Shown here piece after piece: positions 17,684-27,140 of a stretch of DNA of 64,000 bases; within the stretch, counting starts at the first letter, position 1, and each line of letters starts with the position of its first letter. Position numbers and translations under genes: made by a program. Origin of the DNA: Spongiimicrobium salis (GTDB taxonomy: Bacteria; Bacteroidota; Bacteroidia; Flavobacteriales; Flavobacteriaceae); contig NZ_JBHEQA010000009.1 in assembly GCF_043678055.1 (NCBI RefSeq), positions 62,001-126,000 of the forward strand, read 5' to 3'. The notes below the pieces were generated by a model. It saw nothing but the letters and a program-made list of their open reading frames with translations. It was not told the DNA's origin and searched no databases.

Positions 17684-20600
17684 ATGAGTGCAAGAACATT
17701 AACAAGTATTCTTTTAGAAGCAGCAAAGAATAAAAGAAAAGGAATAACCTTCATTGAAATGGGAGGGCAAGATGTTTTTCTTGCGTATAAGAATTTAATG
17801 GAGGATGCACTTAAGGTTCTAGGCAGTCTTCAGAAACGAGGGCTTGGTGTTGGGGATGAATTGGTATTTCAAATTGAGGATAATCAGGATTTCCTTACTG
17901 TATTTTGGGCCTGTATATTAGGTGGAATCATCCCTGTCCCTTTAACTGTAGGTGTTAAAAAAGAGCATTTGGAAAAGATAATAAACGTCTGGAACGTATT
18001 GTGTTCTCCTTATTTAATTGCCACTGCAGATAGGATAGACAAATTGGAGACAATCTCTAAAGTCGATGTAGCTTTAACAAAAAATATCAAAGATCATTTT
18101 ATTGATGTTTCAGAGGTTCTGAATTCCAAAATTAAATCCGAAGGAGCAATATATAGAGCCAAACCGGATGATATCGGATTTATTCAATTCTCCTCGGGTT
18201 CAACAGGTACTCCAAAAGGAGTTGTATTGACACACCGCAACTTATTGACAAATATGGATGCTATAGCTGCAGCTGCCGACTATAGTTCACGAGATACAAT
18301 GTTGAGTTGGATGCCGCTAACGCATGATATGGGAATGATCGGTTTTCATCTGAACCCCCTACTGATGAAGATGAATCAATATTTGATACCTACCAGCTTT
18401 TTTGTAAGACGTCCTGCAATATGGTTTGATAAAGCTAGTGAGTATGGAACTAGTATTTTGTGTTCTCCAAATTTTGGATACAAATATATTCTTAAGCATT
18501 GCCCAAATATAACAGACTTCAATTGGGACCTTTCCGAGGTAAGACTTATTTATAATGGTGCGGAACCCATATCTGAAAGGTTATGCTACGAATTTTTGGA
18601 CCATATGGAAAGCGTGGGATTGAGAAGTAATGCGATGTGCCCCGTATATGGCTTGGCTGAAGCGAGTTTGGCGGTCTCCATTTCTGGTTTGGAAGATGAT
18701 ATTATATCATATAAAACCAGTAGAGCTTTCTTAAACTTTGGAGACAAAGTAGTGCCTCCGAAAGAAAAGGAAGATGCCGTGTCTTTTTTGAATGTGGGCA
18801 AAGTGATTCATGATTGCTATTTGAGAATTGGGGATGAAAATCATACAAAAATGGAGGATGGAACGGTTGGAAATATTCTTATTAAAGGAACTAACGTTAC
18901 CAAAGGGTATTACAATAATCCGGAAGCAACACAAGAAGTCCTTCGAAATGGATGGTTGAAAACTGGAGATTTAGGCTTTATAGTAGATGATAACTTATAT
19001 ATTGTAGGAAGGAGCAAAGACGTAATTTTTGTCAATGGACAAAATTACTATCCACATGATATTGAACAGATAGCAGAAGAAGTTGAGGGAGTGGAACTCA
19101 ATAAAATTGCCCTAGCAGGTTTCTTCGATTTGGATCATCAAAAGGAGATAGTTATCGCCTTCATATTTCATCGAGGAAATCTGGAAAAATTTGTCCCGGT
19201 GGCTGAAGCGACTAGAACGCTTATTAATATGAGATTTGGTTTTGAAATAGATCATATCGTTCCAGTGAAGGATATTCCTCGAACCACTAGTGGAAAACTT
19301 CAAAGGTTTAAATTGCTGAAGAATTATAGAGAAGGCAAATACCATAACGAGTTGTTGCGTTTAAATGCAATGCTCAGGCAAATAGAAATTCCTAAAAAAA
19401 ATCTAGAAACTCCAAGAAACCAAATAGAGATTCTGGTGCAGGAAAGTTGGAAAAGTGTGCTTGACCATCAGCTTTTTGGAGTAACGGATAAATTCTTTGA
19501 AGTTGGCGGAAATTCATTGAAAGTGGCGGAGTTACAAATGAAATTCCTTAAGGAATTCAATGTTGAGCTCTCCTTGGAAACACTTTATAAAATGCAGACC
19601 ATTAGGGAGCAGGCCATGGTGATTGAAAATTCACAAGTTTCAGATTATCAACCTATACCAGAAACATTGGCTTCAAAGTATTATCCACTTTCTTCTCGGC
19701 AAAAAAGGCTGTACTATTTTTGGGAATTAAACCCAAAAGCTACAGCTTATAATATGCCGGTGGCATTTGAAATATTGGGAAATCTTAAAGAAGAAGGTCT
19801 TTCACGGAGTTTAAATGAATTGGTGAAAAGACACGATTCTTTAAGGACATCTTTTGAAATGTTGGATGAACCTTATGCTTGTGTAAGTCAAGCGCCCAAT
19901 ATAGAATTGATGGTATCAGAAGTAGCTTTTGAACATTTGGAAAGGGCATTACAAGGGTTCGTTAAGCCCTTTGACTTGAGGCAACAACCGTTATTTCGGA
20001 TGCACATATTAAGAACGCAGGAAAAAAGACAATTTCTTTTCCTTGATTTTCATCATATCATCTCTGATGGGATGTCCATATATAATTTTGTTAAGGAACT
20101 TTTAGACGGATATGATAAAAAACATGTCACAAAACCATTAGTCCAATATAAAGATTTTGTGCACTGGGAAAGGGAACGTTTGTCCAAACAAAAATTGCAA
20201 GATCAAAAGCAGTACTGGTTTCAGGAATTCCAAGATGAGCTGCCTGTTTTAGAGATGCCCAATGATTTTGCTAGACCGGCTATATTTGATACTAAGGGAA
20301 ATAAGATAACCTTTGAACTTCCAAAAAAGTCAACTCAAAAATTAAAAAATATAGCTTTGGGTTATGACTGTACACTGCATACACTATTGTTGTCCTTATA
20401 CTATGTGCTTCTTTCAAAGTATACCGGAAGCCATGATATTATAATTGGTCTTCCAGTGTCGGGTAGAAGACATCCTGATTTGGATAAGATTCAGGGAATG
20501 TTTGTCAATAATCTGCCTATCAGGCTTACTTTGGAAACTAATGTATCTTTTTCTGAAATTGTTGCATATGTACACCATAAAGTTTTAAAGAGTTTACAAC

Positions 20601-23600
20601 ATCAAGACTACCCTTTTGATACGCTGGTGGACGAATTGGACAAAGAACGCGACATAAGTAGAAATCCCATTTTTGATACAATGTTTATGTTTCATGATGC
20701 TTCTTTTTCTGATTTTGTCGGCGATTCTATTAGTTTGTCCAGATATACTTTTGACCCAGAATCTTCTAAGTTTGATATTTCTATGGAAATATTTGATCAT
20801 TCAAAGGGAATCACTTATGGCATTGAATATGCCAAACAACTTTTTGATAAACCTACCATTCTTCAATTTGGAGTACATTTTAAGAGATTAGCGCTCCAAC
20901 TTATTGAAAATCCGGAAATTTCCTTGAAAGACTTTGATGTTTTATCAGAAGATATACGTCAACAGCGAGTTGTTGATTTTAATGCTACGGAGAAGAAGTA
21001 TCCCTTGGATAAAACGATTCATGGACTTTTTGAAATCGAAGCTAAAAAATCGGCCTCATGCCTAGCAGTAATACATGATGGAGAATCTTTAACATTTAAA
21101 GAACTGAATGAAAAAGCAGACCAGCTTGCTAATTTTCTGAAGAAGGCGTATGTGACCAAAGGAGATCCGGTGGGAATTATCTTAGAAAAATCCCCTAAGT
21201 TAATTATAGGGATCCTTGCCATATTAAAAGCTGGCGGACACTTTGTACCCATTGCCATTGACTTACCGAATGAAAGAATACAATACATTTTAAAGAACAG
21301 TGGGTGTAAAGGCATATTGACATCATTGAAAGAATGGGATCGTGTGGAAACCCTATGCGATGTAGCTAAAGATAATAGACCATGGATGATAAACCTGGAT
21401 CAGGATTTCCCTGAGTATGTCGAAAAATCAGAAAATGTTCATGTTTCCGTTAATGATTTGGCTTACGTTATCTATACTTCAGGAACAACAGGGAACCCCA
21501 AAGGTGTCATGATAGCCCATAAATCCTTGGTCAACTATACTTCTTGGGCTTCGGAGGTCTATGTAAAAAGAGAAAAGCATTTGTTTCCGTTGTACTCTTC
21601 TATTTCTTTTGACCTTACCATTACCTCTATTTTCACACCACTGATAACAGGAAATACTATTGTAATTTATAACGATACGGAAGAAAAACCTTCAATAACA
21701 AGGGTTATAGAGGAAAATAAGGTTTCAATAATTAAATTGACTCCTTCCCATTTAAGACTAATTTTAGCGATGAAACTATGGGAGACTACCTTTCCAACTT
21801 TTTTACAAGGACTGATCATAGGAGGCGAGAAGTTGGAACAAAGTTTGGTTTCAGAGGTATATAAGGTGTTAGGGGAAAAGGTGGTTTTATATAATGAATA
21901 TGGACCTACCGAGGCTACTGTAGGATGTATGTTCTACCAGTGCCATAAGGATGATCAATGTATTGCAGTGCCCATTGGAAAGCCTATAGCAAATACTCAA
22001 ATTTATGTTTTGGATACTTTTATGAACCCCGTTATGGATGGTGTGTTAGGTGAACTTTACATATCTGGAGCGGGAGTTGGGGTTGGATATCTAAAGGAAA
22101 AGGAATTAACTGATCGAAAGTTTGTGAACAACCCTTTTATACCAGGTCAAAAAATGTATAAAACAGGAGATATTGCTAAATATATTGATAAGCAATCGAT
22201 CGAGTTTGTAGGAAGGATAGACCAACAGGTCAAGATAAATGGACATCGTATAGAACTGCTAGAGATAGAAAACCAGTTATTATCCCTTACGGATGTAGAA
22301 GAAGCTGTAGTTTCAATATATGAAAATGGAGGGCGTAAGATGATCTGTGCGTACTGTGTATTGGGAGGCACAGCTAAGAATGCTCTCAATTCTTCAATTT
22401 TACGATCCCAAATGGTTGAGAAGCTTCCCTATTATATGATTCCAGCTTACTACCATGAATTGAAGGAAATTCCCTTGACTTCTAACGGAAAGGTAGATTA
22501 TAAGGTATTGCCCATACCTGCATTAAATGCTATTGACGATGAAGATACTCTTCCTAAAAATAAGATAGAAGAATTAGTATTGCAGGTTTGGAAAGATATA
22601 TTCGAAGATGAGAAACTTACCGTTAGAACAAATTTTTTTGAAATTGGAGGAGACTCTATCAAAGCGGTACAAATCTCATCTAGATTAAATGGATTAGGTG
22701 TTAACGTAAAGGCGAAGGATATTTTGCTCCTCCATACCATAGAACAGATAAGCAATTACGCGAATCTAGGGGATAATAGGAAAAATGAATGGCTAGAGGC
22801 AAAAGGGGAACTCGCATTAAACCCTATTCAATCATGGTTCTTTAGACAGCAATTCGTCAACCCCAATTATTACAACCAATCAGTTTTGTTACAGATACAT
22901 GGTGAAATTGATATTAAAATCTTAAGCAAGAGCTTTGAACATTTGATCAAGGAACACGATGGATTAAGAATTAATTACAACAAAGAATCGGGTAAGCTAT
23001 TCTATAATGAAAACCATTCAGATTTTAATTTTTTCCTTGAAGAGCATACCTTGTCAGAAGGAGATTATAGAACTTTAATGACGAGTTGTAATCACTTGAG
23101 GAAAAAAATTGACATCGAAAAAACTTTATTGCTCAAAGCGGGGGTGTTTTTGCTAAATACGAAAGTCGAATTTCTTTTTATATCGATACACCATTTGATC
23201 ATTGATGGTATTTCATGGAGAATACTGTTGGAAGACCTACATCATATATACAATGCACTCAAAGAAGGAAAAACCATAACGTTGCCCCAAAAAACTGCTT
23301 CCCTATTGGATTGGAATAAAGGGCTAATGGAATTTTCCAAAAAATGGAATATCGTGAATCAAGAGGAATATTGGAGTAAAATAGCAAAAGAGAGGTTTTC
23401 TATACCCTTGAATAGGCAAACAAAGAATTGGAGCACTGAAAATTCTGCAAAAATAAAACGGTCATGGAGTGAAGAAAAAACACTTTTTTTAAGAAAGGAT
23501 GCCCATAAGGCCTATACGACCAATATTCCTATCTTACTCCATGTAGCGCTGTTGAAGATGCTTAAAAAATGGACCAACGAAGAACGATTTCTTATTGAAA

Positions 23601-24154
23601 TAGAAAATCACGGGAGGCATTTAGAGGACATAAATGTAGGGAGAACGGTAGGTTGGTTCACCAGTTTATATCCTGTATTGTTCACACTAAAGGAGGAAAG
23701 TGTAGGGGAACAGATTAAAATTGTGAAGGAACGCATTAAAAGTGTTCCGCATCATGGATTGGGATATGGGATACATCAGCTATTGCATGACAAAAACCAG
23801 ATAAATCGTGCTGCTATACGATTTAATTTCCTAGGGGAGTTTGGTAAAGAACTGAATAATGAACTCTTTTCTTTTTCCCAATTGGAAACGGGAATGGAAT
23901 CTGATGATCGGAATCATATGACTGCCGAGTTGGAATTTAACGGAATGATTCTGGATGGGCAACTTCAAATGGAAATAATATACAATACTAAGGCTCATGA
24001 CCATGAAACTATAGATTGGATAATGACTACTTTTTTTGATAATTTGGAAATTGTATTGAACCATTTAAGAACACGAAAAGATATTTCTTATACGCCTTCT
24101 GATTTTGAAGGGGCAGAAATAGACCAAGAAGAACTGGATACGCTGTTTAATTGA
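17684..24154 (+). CDS. Lipopeptide-initiating NRPS: FAAL-ACP-C-A(Asn)-PCP-E
   Basis: This 2156-residue enzyme loads a fatty acid and joins it to an amino acid. Domains: fatty acyl-AMP ligase (1 to about 580; SSGSTGTPKG at 170-179, YGLAEASLAVS), carrier (S611), condensation (HHIISDG, H790-H791), adenylation (core YTSGTTGNPKG near 1264), carrier (S1658) and epimerisation (HHLIIDG at 1836; RTVGWF near 1987). Hand-read pocket residues of the A domain, beginning at D1310, give DLTKIGEVGK, one step from the published Asn code DLTKLGEVGK. The expected product is acyl-D-Asn on the last carrier. The C-terminal tail (TPSDFEGAEIDQEELDTLF) looks like a docking segment. It ends without a release domain and is followed by an export-type permease. 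The Asn call is firm; the acyl chain is unknown. Confidence 0.92.
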   Translation: MSARTLTSILLEAAKNKRKGITFIEMGGQDVFLAYKNLMEDALKVLGSLQKRGLGVGDELVFQIEDNQDFLTVFWACILGGIIPVPLTVGVKKEHLEKIINVWNVLCSPYLIATADRIDKLETISKVDVALTKNIKDHFIDVSEVLNSKIKSEGAIYRAKPDDIGFIQFSSGSTGTPKGVVLTHRNLLTNMDAIAAAADYSSRDTMLSWMPLTHDMGMIGFHLNPLLMKMNQYLIPTSFFVRRPAIWFDKASEYGTSILCSPNFGYKYILKHCPNITDFNWDLSEVRLIYNGAEPISERLCYEFLDHMESVGLRSNAMCPVYGLAEASLAVSISGLEDDIISYKTSRAFLNFGDKVVPPKEKEDAVSFLNVGKVIHDCYLRIGDENHTKMEDGTVGNILIKGTNVTKGYYNNPEATQEVLRNGWLKTGDLGFIVDDNLYIVGRSKDVIFVNGQNYYPHDIEQIAEEVEGVELNKIALAGFFDLDHQKEIVIAFIFHRGNLEKFVPVAEATRTLINMRFGFEIDHIVPVKDIPRTTSGKLQRFKLLKNYREGKYHNELLRLNAMLRQIEIPKKNLETPRNQIEILVQESWKSVLDHQLFGVTDKFFEVGGNSLKVAELQMKFLKEFNVELSLETLYKMQTIREQAMVIENSQVSDYQPIPETLASKYYPLSSRQKRLYYFWELNPKATAYNMPVAFEILGNLKEEGLSRSLNELVKRHDSLRTSFEMLDEPYACVSQAPNIELMVSEVAFEHLERALQGFVKPFDLRQQPLFRMHILRTQEKRQFLFLDFHHIISDGMSIYNFVKELLDGYDKKHVTKPLVQYKDFVHWERERLSKQKLQDQKQYWFQEFQDELPVLEMPNDFARPAIFDTKGNKITFELPKKSTQKLKNIALGYDCTLHTLLLSLYYVLLSKYTGSHDIIIGLPVSGRRHPDLDKIQGMFVNNLPIRLTLETNVSFSEIVAYVHHKVLKSLQHQDYPFDTLVDELDKERDISRNPIFDTMFMFHDASFSDFVGDSISLSRYTFDPESSKFDISMEIFDHSKGITYGIEYAKQLFDKPTILQFGVHFKRLALQLIENPEISLKDFDVLSEDIRQQRVVDFNATEKKYPLDKTIHGLFEIEAKKSASCLAVIHDGESLTFKELNEKADQLANFLKKAYVTKGDPVGIILEKSPKLIIGILAILKAGGHFVPIAIDLPNERIQYILKNSGCKGILTSLKEWDRVETLCDVAKDNRPWMINLDQDFPEYVEKSENVHVSVNDLAYVIYTSGTTGNPKGVMIAHKSLVNYTSWASEVYVKREKHLFPLYSSISFDLTITSIFTPLITGNTIVIYNDTEEKPSITRVIEENKVSIIKLTPSHLRLILAMKLWETTFPTFLQGLIIGGEKLEQSLVSEVYKVLGEKVVLYNEYGPTEATVGCMFYQCHKDDQCIAVPIGKPIANTQIYVLDTFMNPVMDGVLGELYISGAGVGVGYLKEKELTDRKFVNNPFIPGQKMYKTGDIAKYIDKQSIEFVGRIDQQVKINGHRIELLEIENQLLSLTDVEEAVVSIYENGGRKMICAYCVLGGTAKNALNSSILRSQMVEKLPYYMIPAYYHELKEIPLTSNGKVDYKVLPIPALNAIDDEDTLPKNKIEELVLQVWKDIFEDEKLTVRTNFFEIGGDSIKAVQISSRLNGLGVNVKAKDILLLHTIEQISNYANLGDNRKNEWLEAKGELALNPIQSWFFRQQFVNPNYYNQSVLLQIHGEIDIKILSKSFEHLIKEHDGLRINYNKESGKLFYNENHSDFNFFLEEHTLSEGDYRTLMTSCNHLRKKIDIEKTLLLKAGVFLLNTKVEFLFISIHHLIIDGISWRILLEDLHHIYNALKEGKTITLPQKTASLLDWNKGLMEFSKKWNIVNQEEYWSKIAKERFSIPLNRQTKNWSTENSAKIKRSWSEEKTLFLRKDAHKAYTTNIPILLHVALLKMLKKWTNEERFLIEIENHGRHLEDINVGRTVGWFTSLYPVLFTLKEESVGEQIKIVKERIKSVPHHGLGYGIHQLLHDKNQINRAAIRFNFLGEFGKELNNELFSFSQLETGMESDDRNHMTAELEFNGMILDGQLQMEIIYNTKAHDHETIDWIMTTFFDNLEIVLNHLRTRKDISYTPSDFEGAEIDQEELDTLFN

Positions 24155-24246
24155 TATTATAAATATTTCCAAATGAGACAAGTAGGTACGGTTTGCTTTC
24201 CAGGTGTAAAGAATGAATTTGCCCTTGATTCCTAACTGTTCATAAT

Positions 24247-24272
24247 CGGACAAAATAGTCCGTATTCGAACA
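24247..24272. promoter_or_regulatory. Repeated half-sites, possible activator-binding region
   Basis: CGGACA (24247-24252), its inverted form GTCCG (24258-24262) and the related CGAACA (24267-24272) lie close together, forming one perfect 5-bp dyad and one imperfect dyad. They are about 50-75 bases upstream of a sigma-54-like promoter, which is where an enhancer-binding protein could sit. The role is inferred. Confidence 0.4.
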
Positions 24273-24321
24273 ATTATTAAAAAAATAATATTATAACCAA
24301 TTGATAATCAGATATTTTTTA

Positions 24322-24336
24322 TGGCATTGTCTTTGT
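24322..24336 (+). promoter_or_regulatory. Possible sigma-54-type promoter of the permease gene
   Basis: TGGC (24322-24325) and TTTGT (24332-24336) have the GG-N10-GT spacing of a -24/-12 promoter, with one departure from the usual GC at -12. Transcription would start about 20 bases before the permease ATG. Confidence 0.4.
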
Positions 24337-24368
24337 CTTAATCTGATTTTAATTTTAAACTTATAGTT

Positions 24369-26741
24369 ATGTTACGCCATAATCTACTTATTATTTATAG
24401 AAACTTTAAACGGTATAAAAGTTCTTTTTTCATTAATTTAATAGGGTTATCCACAGGTTTGGCATGTAGCTTATTTATTATTTTATGGGTCACGGATGAA
24501 TTAAAAGTAGACAAGTTCCACAACAATGATGAACAACTGTATCAAGTTATGGAAAAGAGGGATATAGGTGGTGAAATCGTTGTAAGCCATAGAACCTCCG
24601 GACCTAGTGCGGAAACTATTGTGGAAGAATTACCAGAAATAGAAATAGCATCTCCGGTAATGCATTATTCTTGGTTTCCAAAATTTGCACTTACCACAAA
24701 TGGAAAGGATAAAATAAAGGCCACAGGTCAATTTGTAGGAGAAGACTATTTTAAGATATTTTCCTATGACCTTATCGAGGGAAATGTGAACACGGCGATT
24801 AAGGATAGAAATTCGGTAGCTATTTCGCAAAGTTTGGCAAAGAAATTATTTGGTTCTGATACGAATGTCGTGGGAAAGGCCATAGAAGTTTTAAATGATT
24901 TTGATGGGACTTATACCGTGACGGGGGTTTTTAAAGATGTTCCAGCAAACTCCTCCGAACAATTTGATTTTGTCTTTTCTTTTGAAAAATTCAAAGAAAT
25001 TGTTCCATCCGTACTGCAATGGGGAAATAATGGGACAAGAGCCTATGTACTTCTAAATAAGAATGCAGATGTGGATAAGGTCAATAAAAAAATAGAGGGT
25101 TTTATAGACAGCAAAATCGAGAATACCAATAGGACGATTTTTTTAAAACAATATTCAAGGAATTATCTCTATGGATCGTATGAAGATGGGATACAAAAAG
25201 GAGGGCGAATAGAATATGTAAGGTTATTTTCAATTATTGCACTTTTTATTCTTTTAATGGCCTGCATTAATTTCATGAACTTATCTACGGCTAAAGCACT
25301 GCGAAGAGTAAAGGAGGTAGGGATAAAGAAAGCCATAGGGGCCTATCGCAGTAATCTAATATTACAGTATTTAGGGGAATCCATGGTAATAACTGTAATT
25401 TCATTGATTTTTGCCTTATTGATCGTGCTTTTACTTCTTCCTCAATTTAACATAATTACGGGAAAAGCATTATCCATCAGTATAGATACGACATTCCTTA
25501 TCATGCTGCTTGGGATTACAGGTGTTACGGGTTTGATCGCGGGGAGTTATCCGGCATTTTATTTGTCAGGATTTAATCCTGAGATTGTTTTAAAGGGGAA
25601 AATCAATAAATCTGTAGGTGAAGCTTGGGTAAGGAAAATTTTGGTTGTGGTCCAATTTGCACTTTCGGTCATTCTTATTGTAGCTGTCATTGTCGTATAT
25701 CTTCAGATTGATTTGGTCCAGACAGCGGATATGGGCTATGATAGGGATAATGTGCTGTATTTTGAAAAAGAAGGCATGTCTCGTGAACAACCAGAAAGTT
25801 ATCTGGCAGAATTGCAAAATATACCGGAAGTGATTTCAGCCTCGAGTATGAGCAATAGCATTGTTGGAAGTCATAATCAAACGGGAGGTTTGGATTGGGA
25901 AGGTCGGAATCCGGATGAAGTTATTGTTTTTGAAATTGTTGATGTGGATTATGGCTTAATAGAGTTGTTGGAAATGGAAGTATTGGAAGGTAGGGCGTTT
26001 TCCAAAAATTTTGGGTCAGATGATACGAAGATAATATTTAATGAGGCTGCCATAGCACAAATGCGGATTTCCGAACCCATTGGAAAATCTGTAAATCTCT
26101 GGGGGGAAGAACGTCAAATTATCGGTGTAGTCAAAGATTTTCACTTTGAGTCCCTTTACAATGAGGTAAAGCCACTTTTTCTAAAAATTAACCCTGGAAG
26201 TGCTAGTACTATTATGGTAAGAACTAAAAAAGGCGACGAAAAAAAAGCGATACAAAATATTCAAGATTTAAATAGACGTATTAACCCAGGATATGTCGTA
26301 GACTATGAATTTTTAGATAAGGCCTATCAGGCACAATATAAGGCCGAAGAGCGAGTCTCAATATTGTCCAGATATTTTGCCATATTGGCCATCGTGATAT
26401 CTTGTTTGGGTCTCTTTGGACTAGCCGCATTTACCGCGGAGAGGAGAATAAAGGAAATAGGTATTCGCAAAGTGCTGGGAGCAAATAATACGGGAATCAT
26501 ATATCTGTTATCTACAGATTTTACGAAAATGGTCCTTATCTCCATCGCTATTGGATTACCCCTTAGTTATTTTTTAATGAGATCATGGCTTTTGGATTTT
26601 GCCTACAGGATAGGTTTGGATTGGTGGATATTTGTTATAGCCGCTATTTTAGCCTTGATCATTGCATGGATAACGGTATCTATTCAAGCATACAGAGCCT
26701 CGGTAAAAGATCCTGTGGACTGCTTGGCGGCAGATGATTAG
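24369..26741 (+). CDS. MacB/FtsX-type ABC transporter permease
   Basis: This 790-residue permease has the Bacteroidetes double-FtsX layout. The first transmembrane helix is near residues 18-42, followed by a large periplasmic MacB-type domain, a helix cluster at about 280-445 (LFSIIALFILLMACINFMNLSTAKALRR; VRKILVVVQFALSVILI), a second periplasmic domain and three helices at about 670-780. RVKEVGIKKAIGA and RIKEIGIRKVLGA are the paired cytoplasmic motifs of the two FtsX halves. Relatives export peptides, lipids or antibiotics with a separate ATPase. No ATPase or membrane-fusion gene is adjacent. Its place between the first two synthetase genes suggests product export or self-protection, but such permeases are also common elsewhere in these genomes. 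Confidence 0.85.
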   Translation: MLRHNLLIIYRNFKRYKSSFFINLIGLSTGLACSLFIILWVTDELKVDKFHNNDEQLYQVMEKRDIGGEIVVSHRTSGPSAETIVEELPEIEIASPVMHYSWFPKFALTTNGKDKIKATGQFVGEDYFKIFSYDLIEGNVNTAIKDRNSVAISQSLAKKLFGSDTNVVGKAIEVLNDFDGTYTVTGVFKDVPANSSEQFDFVFSFEKFKEIVPSVLQWGNNGTRAYVLLNKNADVDKVNKKIEGFIDSKIENTNRTIFLKQYSRNYLYGSYEDGIQKGGRIEYVRLFSIIALFILLMACINFMNLSTAKALRRVKEVGIKKAIGAYRSNLILQYLGESMVITVISLIFALLIVLLLLPQFNIITGKALSISIDTTFLIMLLGITGVTGLIAGSYPAFYLSGFNPEIVLKGKINKSVGEAWVRKILVVVQFALSVILIVAVIVVYLQIDLVQTADMGYDRDNVLYFEKEGMSREQPESYLAELQNIPEVISASSMSNSIVGSHNQTGGLDWEGRNPDEVIVFEIVDVDYGLIELLEMEVLEGRAFSKNFGSDDTKIIFNEAAIAQMRISEPIGKSVNLWGEERQIIGVVKDFHFESLYNEVKPLFLKINPGSASTIMVRTKKGDEKKAIQNIQDLNRRINPGYVVDYEFLDKAYQAQYKAEERVSILSRYFAILAIVISCLGLFGLAAFTAERRIKEIGIRKVLGANNTGIIYLLSTDFTKMVLISIAIGLPLSYFLMRSWLLDFAYRIGLDWWIFVIAAILALIIAWITVSIQAYRASVKDPVDCLAADD

Positions 26742-27140
26742 TTAAGGATGGGGCATAGCCTCTTTAAATTTCAAAGATTGAACCGTTCACTATGTATAAA
26801 AGTACGGTGTTATATGGGGTTTTTCTCATACAGTGATCGTATTAAAACTTAACAAGATTCTTGTTAATGCCATAGGCATACCTGTTTTCCATCTTTTCAT
26901 GGTTTGAATTCAATATACAATTGTACAAGGGATAAGCGAGTTGTTTCTTGAATACAATGCATGCTATAATATTTTGTCTTATCCCAAATGATAGCAACCT
27001 ATGTCATGCTTATAGGTCTACACTTTGGACTTGTTTAATCTAATGTCCATTAAACCCGCACATAAAAGTGTCGTTTAGCCTAGAACACTGAACGGTACTT
27101 CCCAACTAATGCCTTTAGAGGGTATTAAACTAATTTGAGA
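26742..27140. other. Intergenic region between permease and hybrid synthetase
   Basis: About 400 bases with no supported gene. It contains a 19-base palindrome (26849-26867, listed separately) and otherwise AT-rich sequence without a recognisable promoter. Confidence 0.45.
26849..26867. repeat. 19-base palindrome, operator-like
   Basis: TTAACAAGA and TCTTGTTAA are perfect 9-base inverted arms around a single T. It lies 274 bases before the hybrid PKS-NRPS gene and has the size of a dimeric repressor site. Function is unknown. Confidence 0.4.

Noticed and set aside
27135..27140. TTG start for the hybrid PKS-NRPS two codons upstream
   Set aside because: An ATG follows six bases later and the KS domain needs no extra residues.
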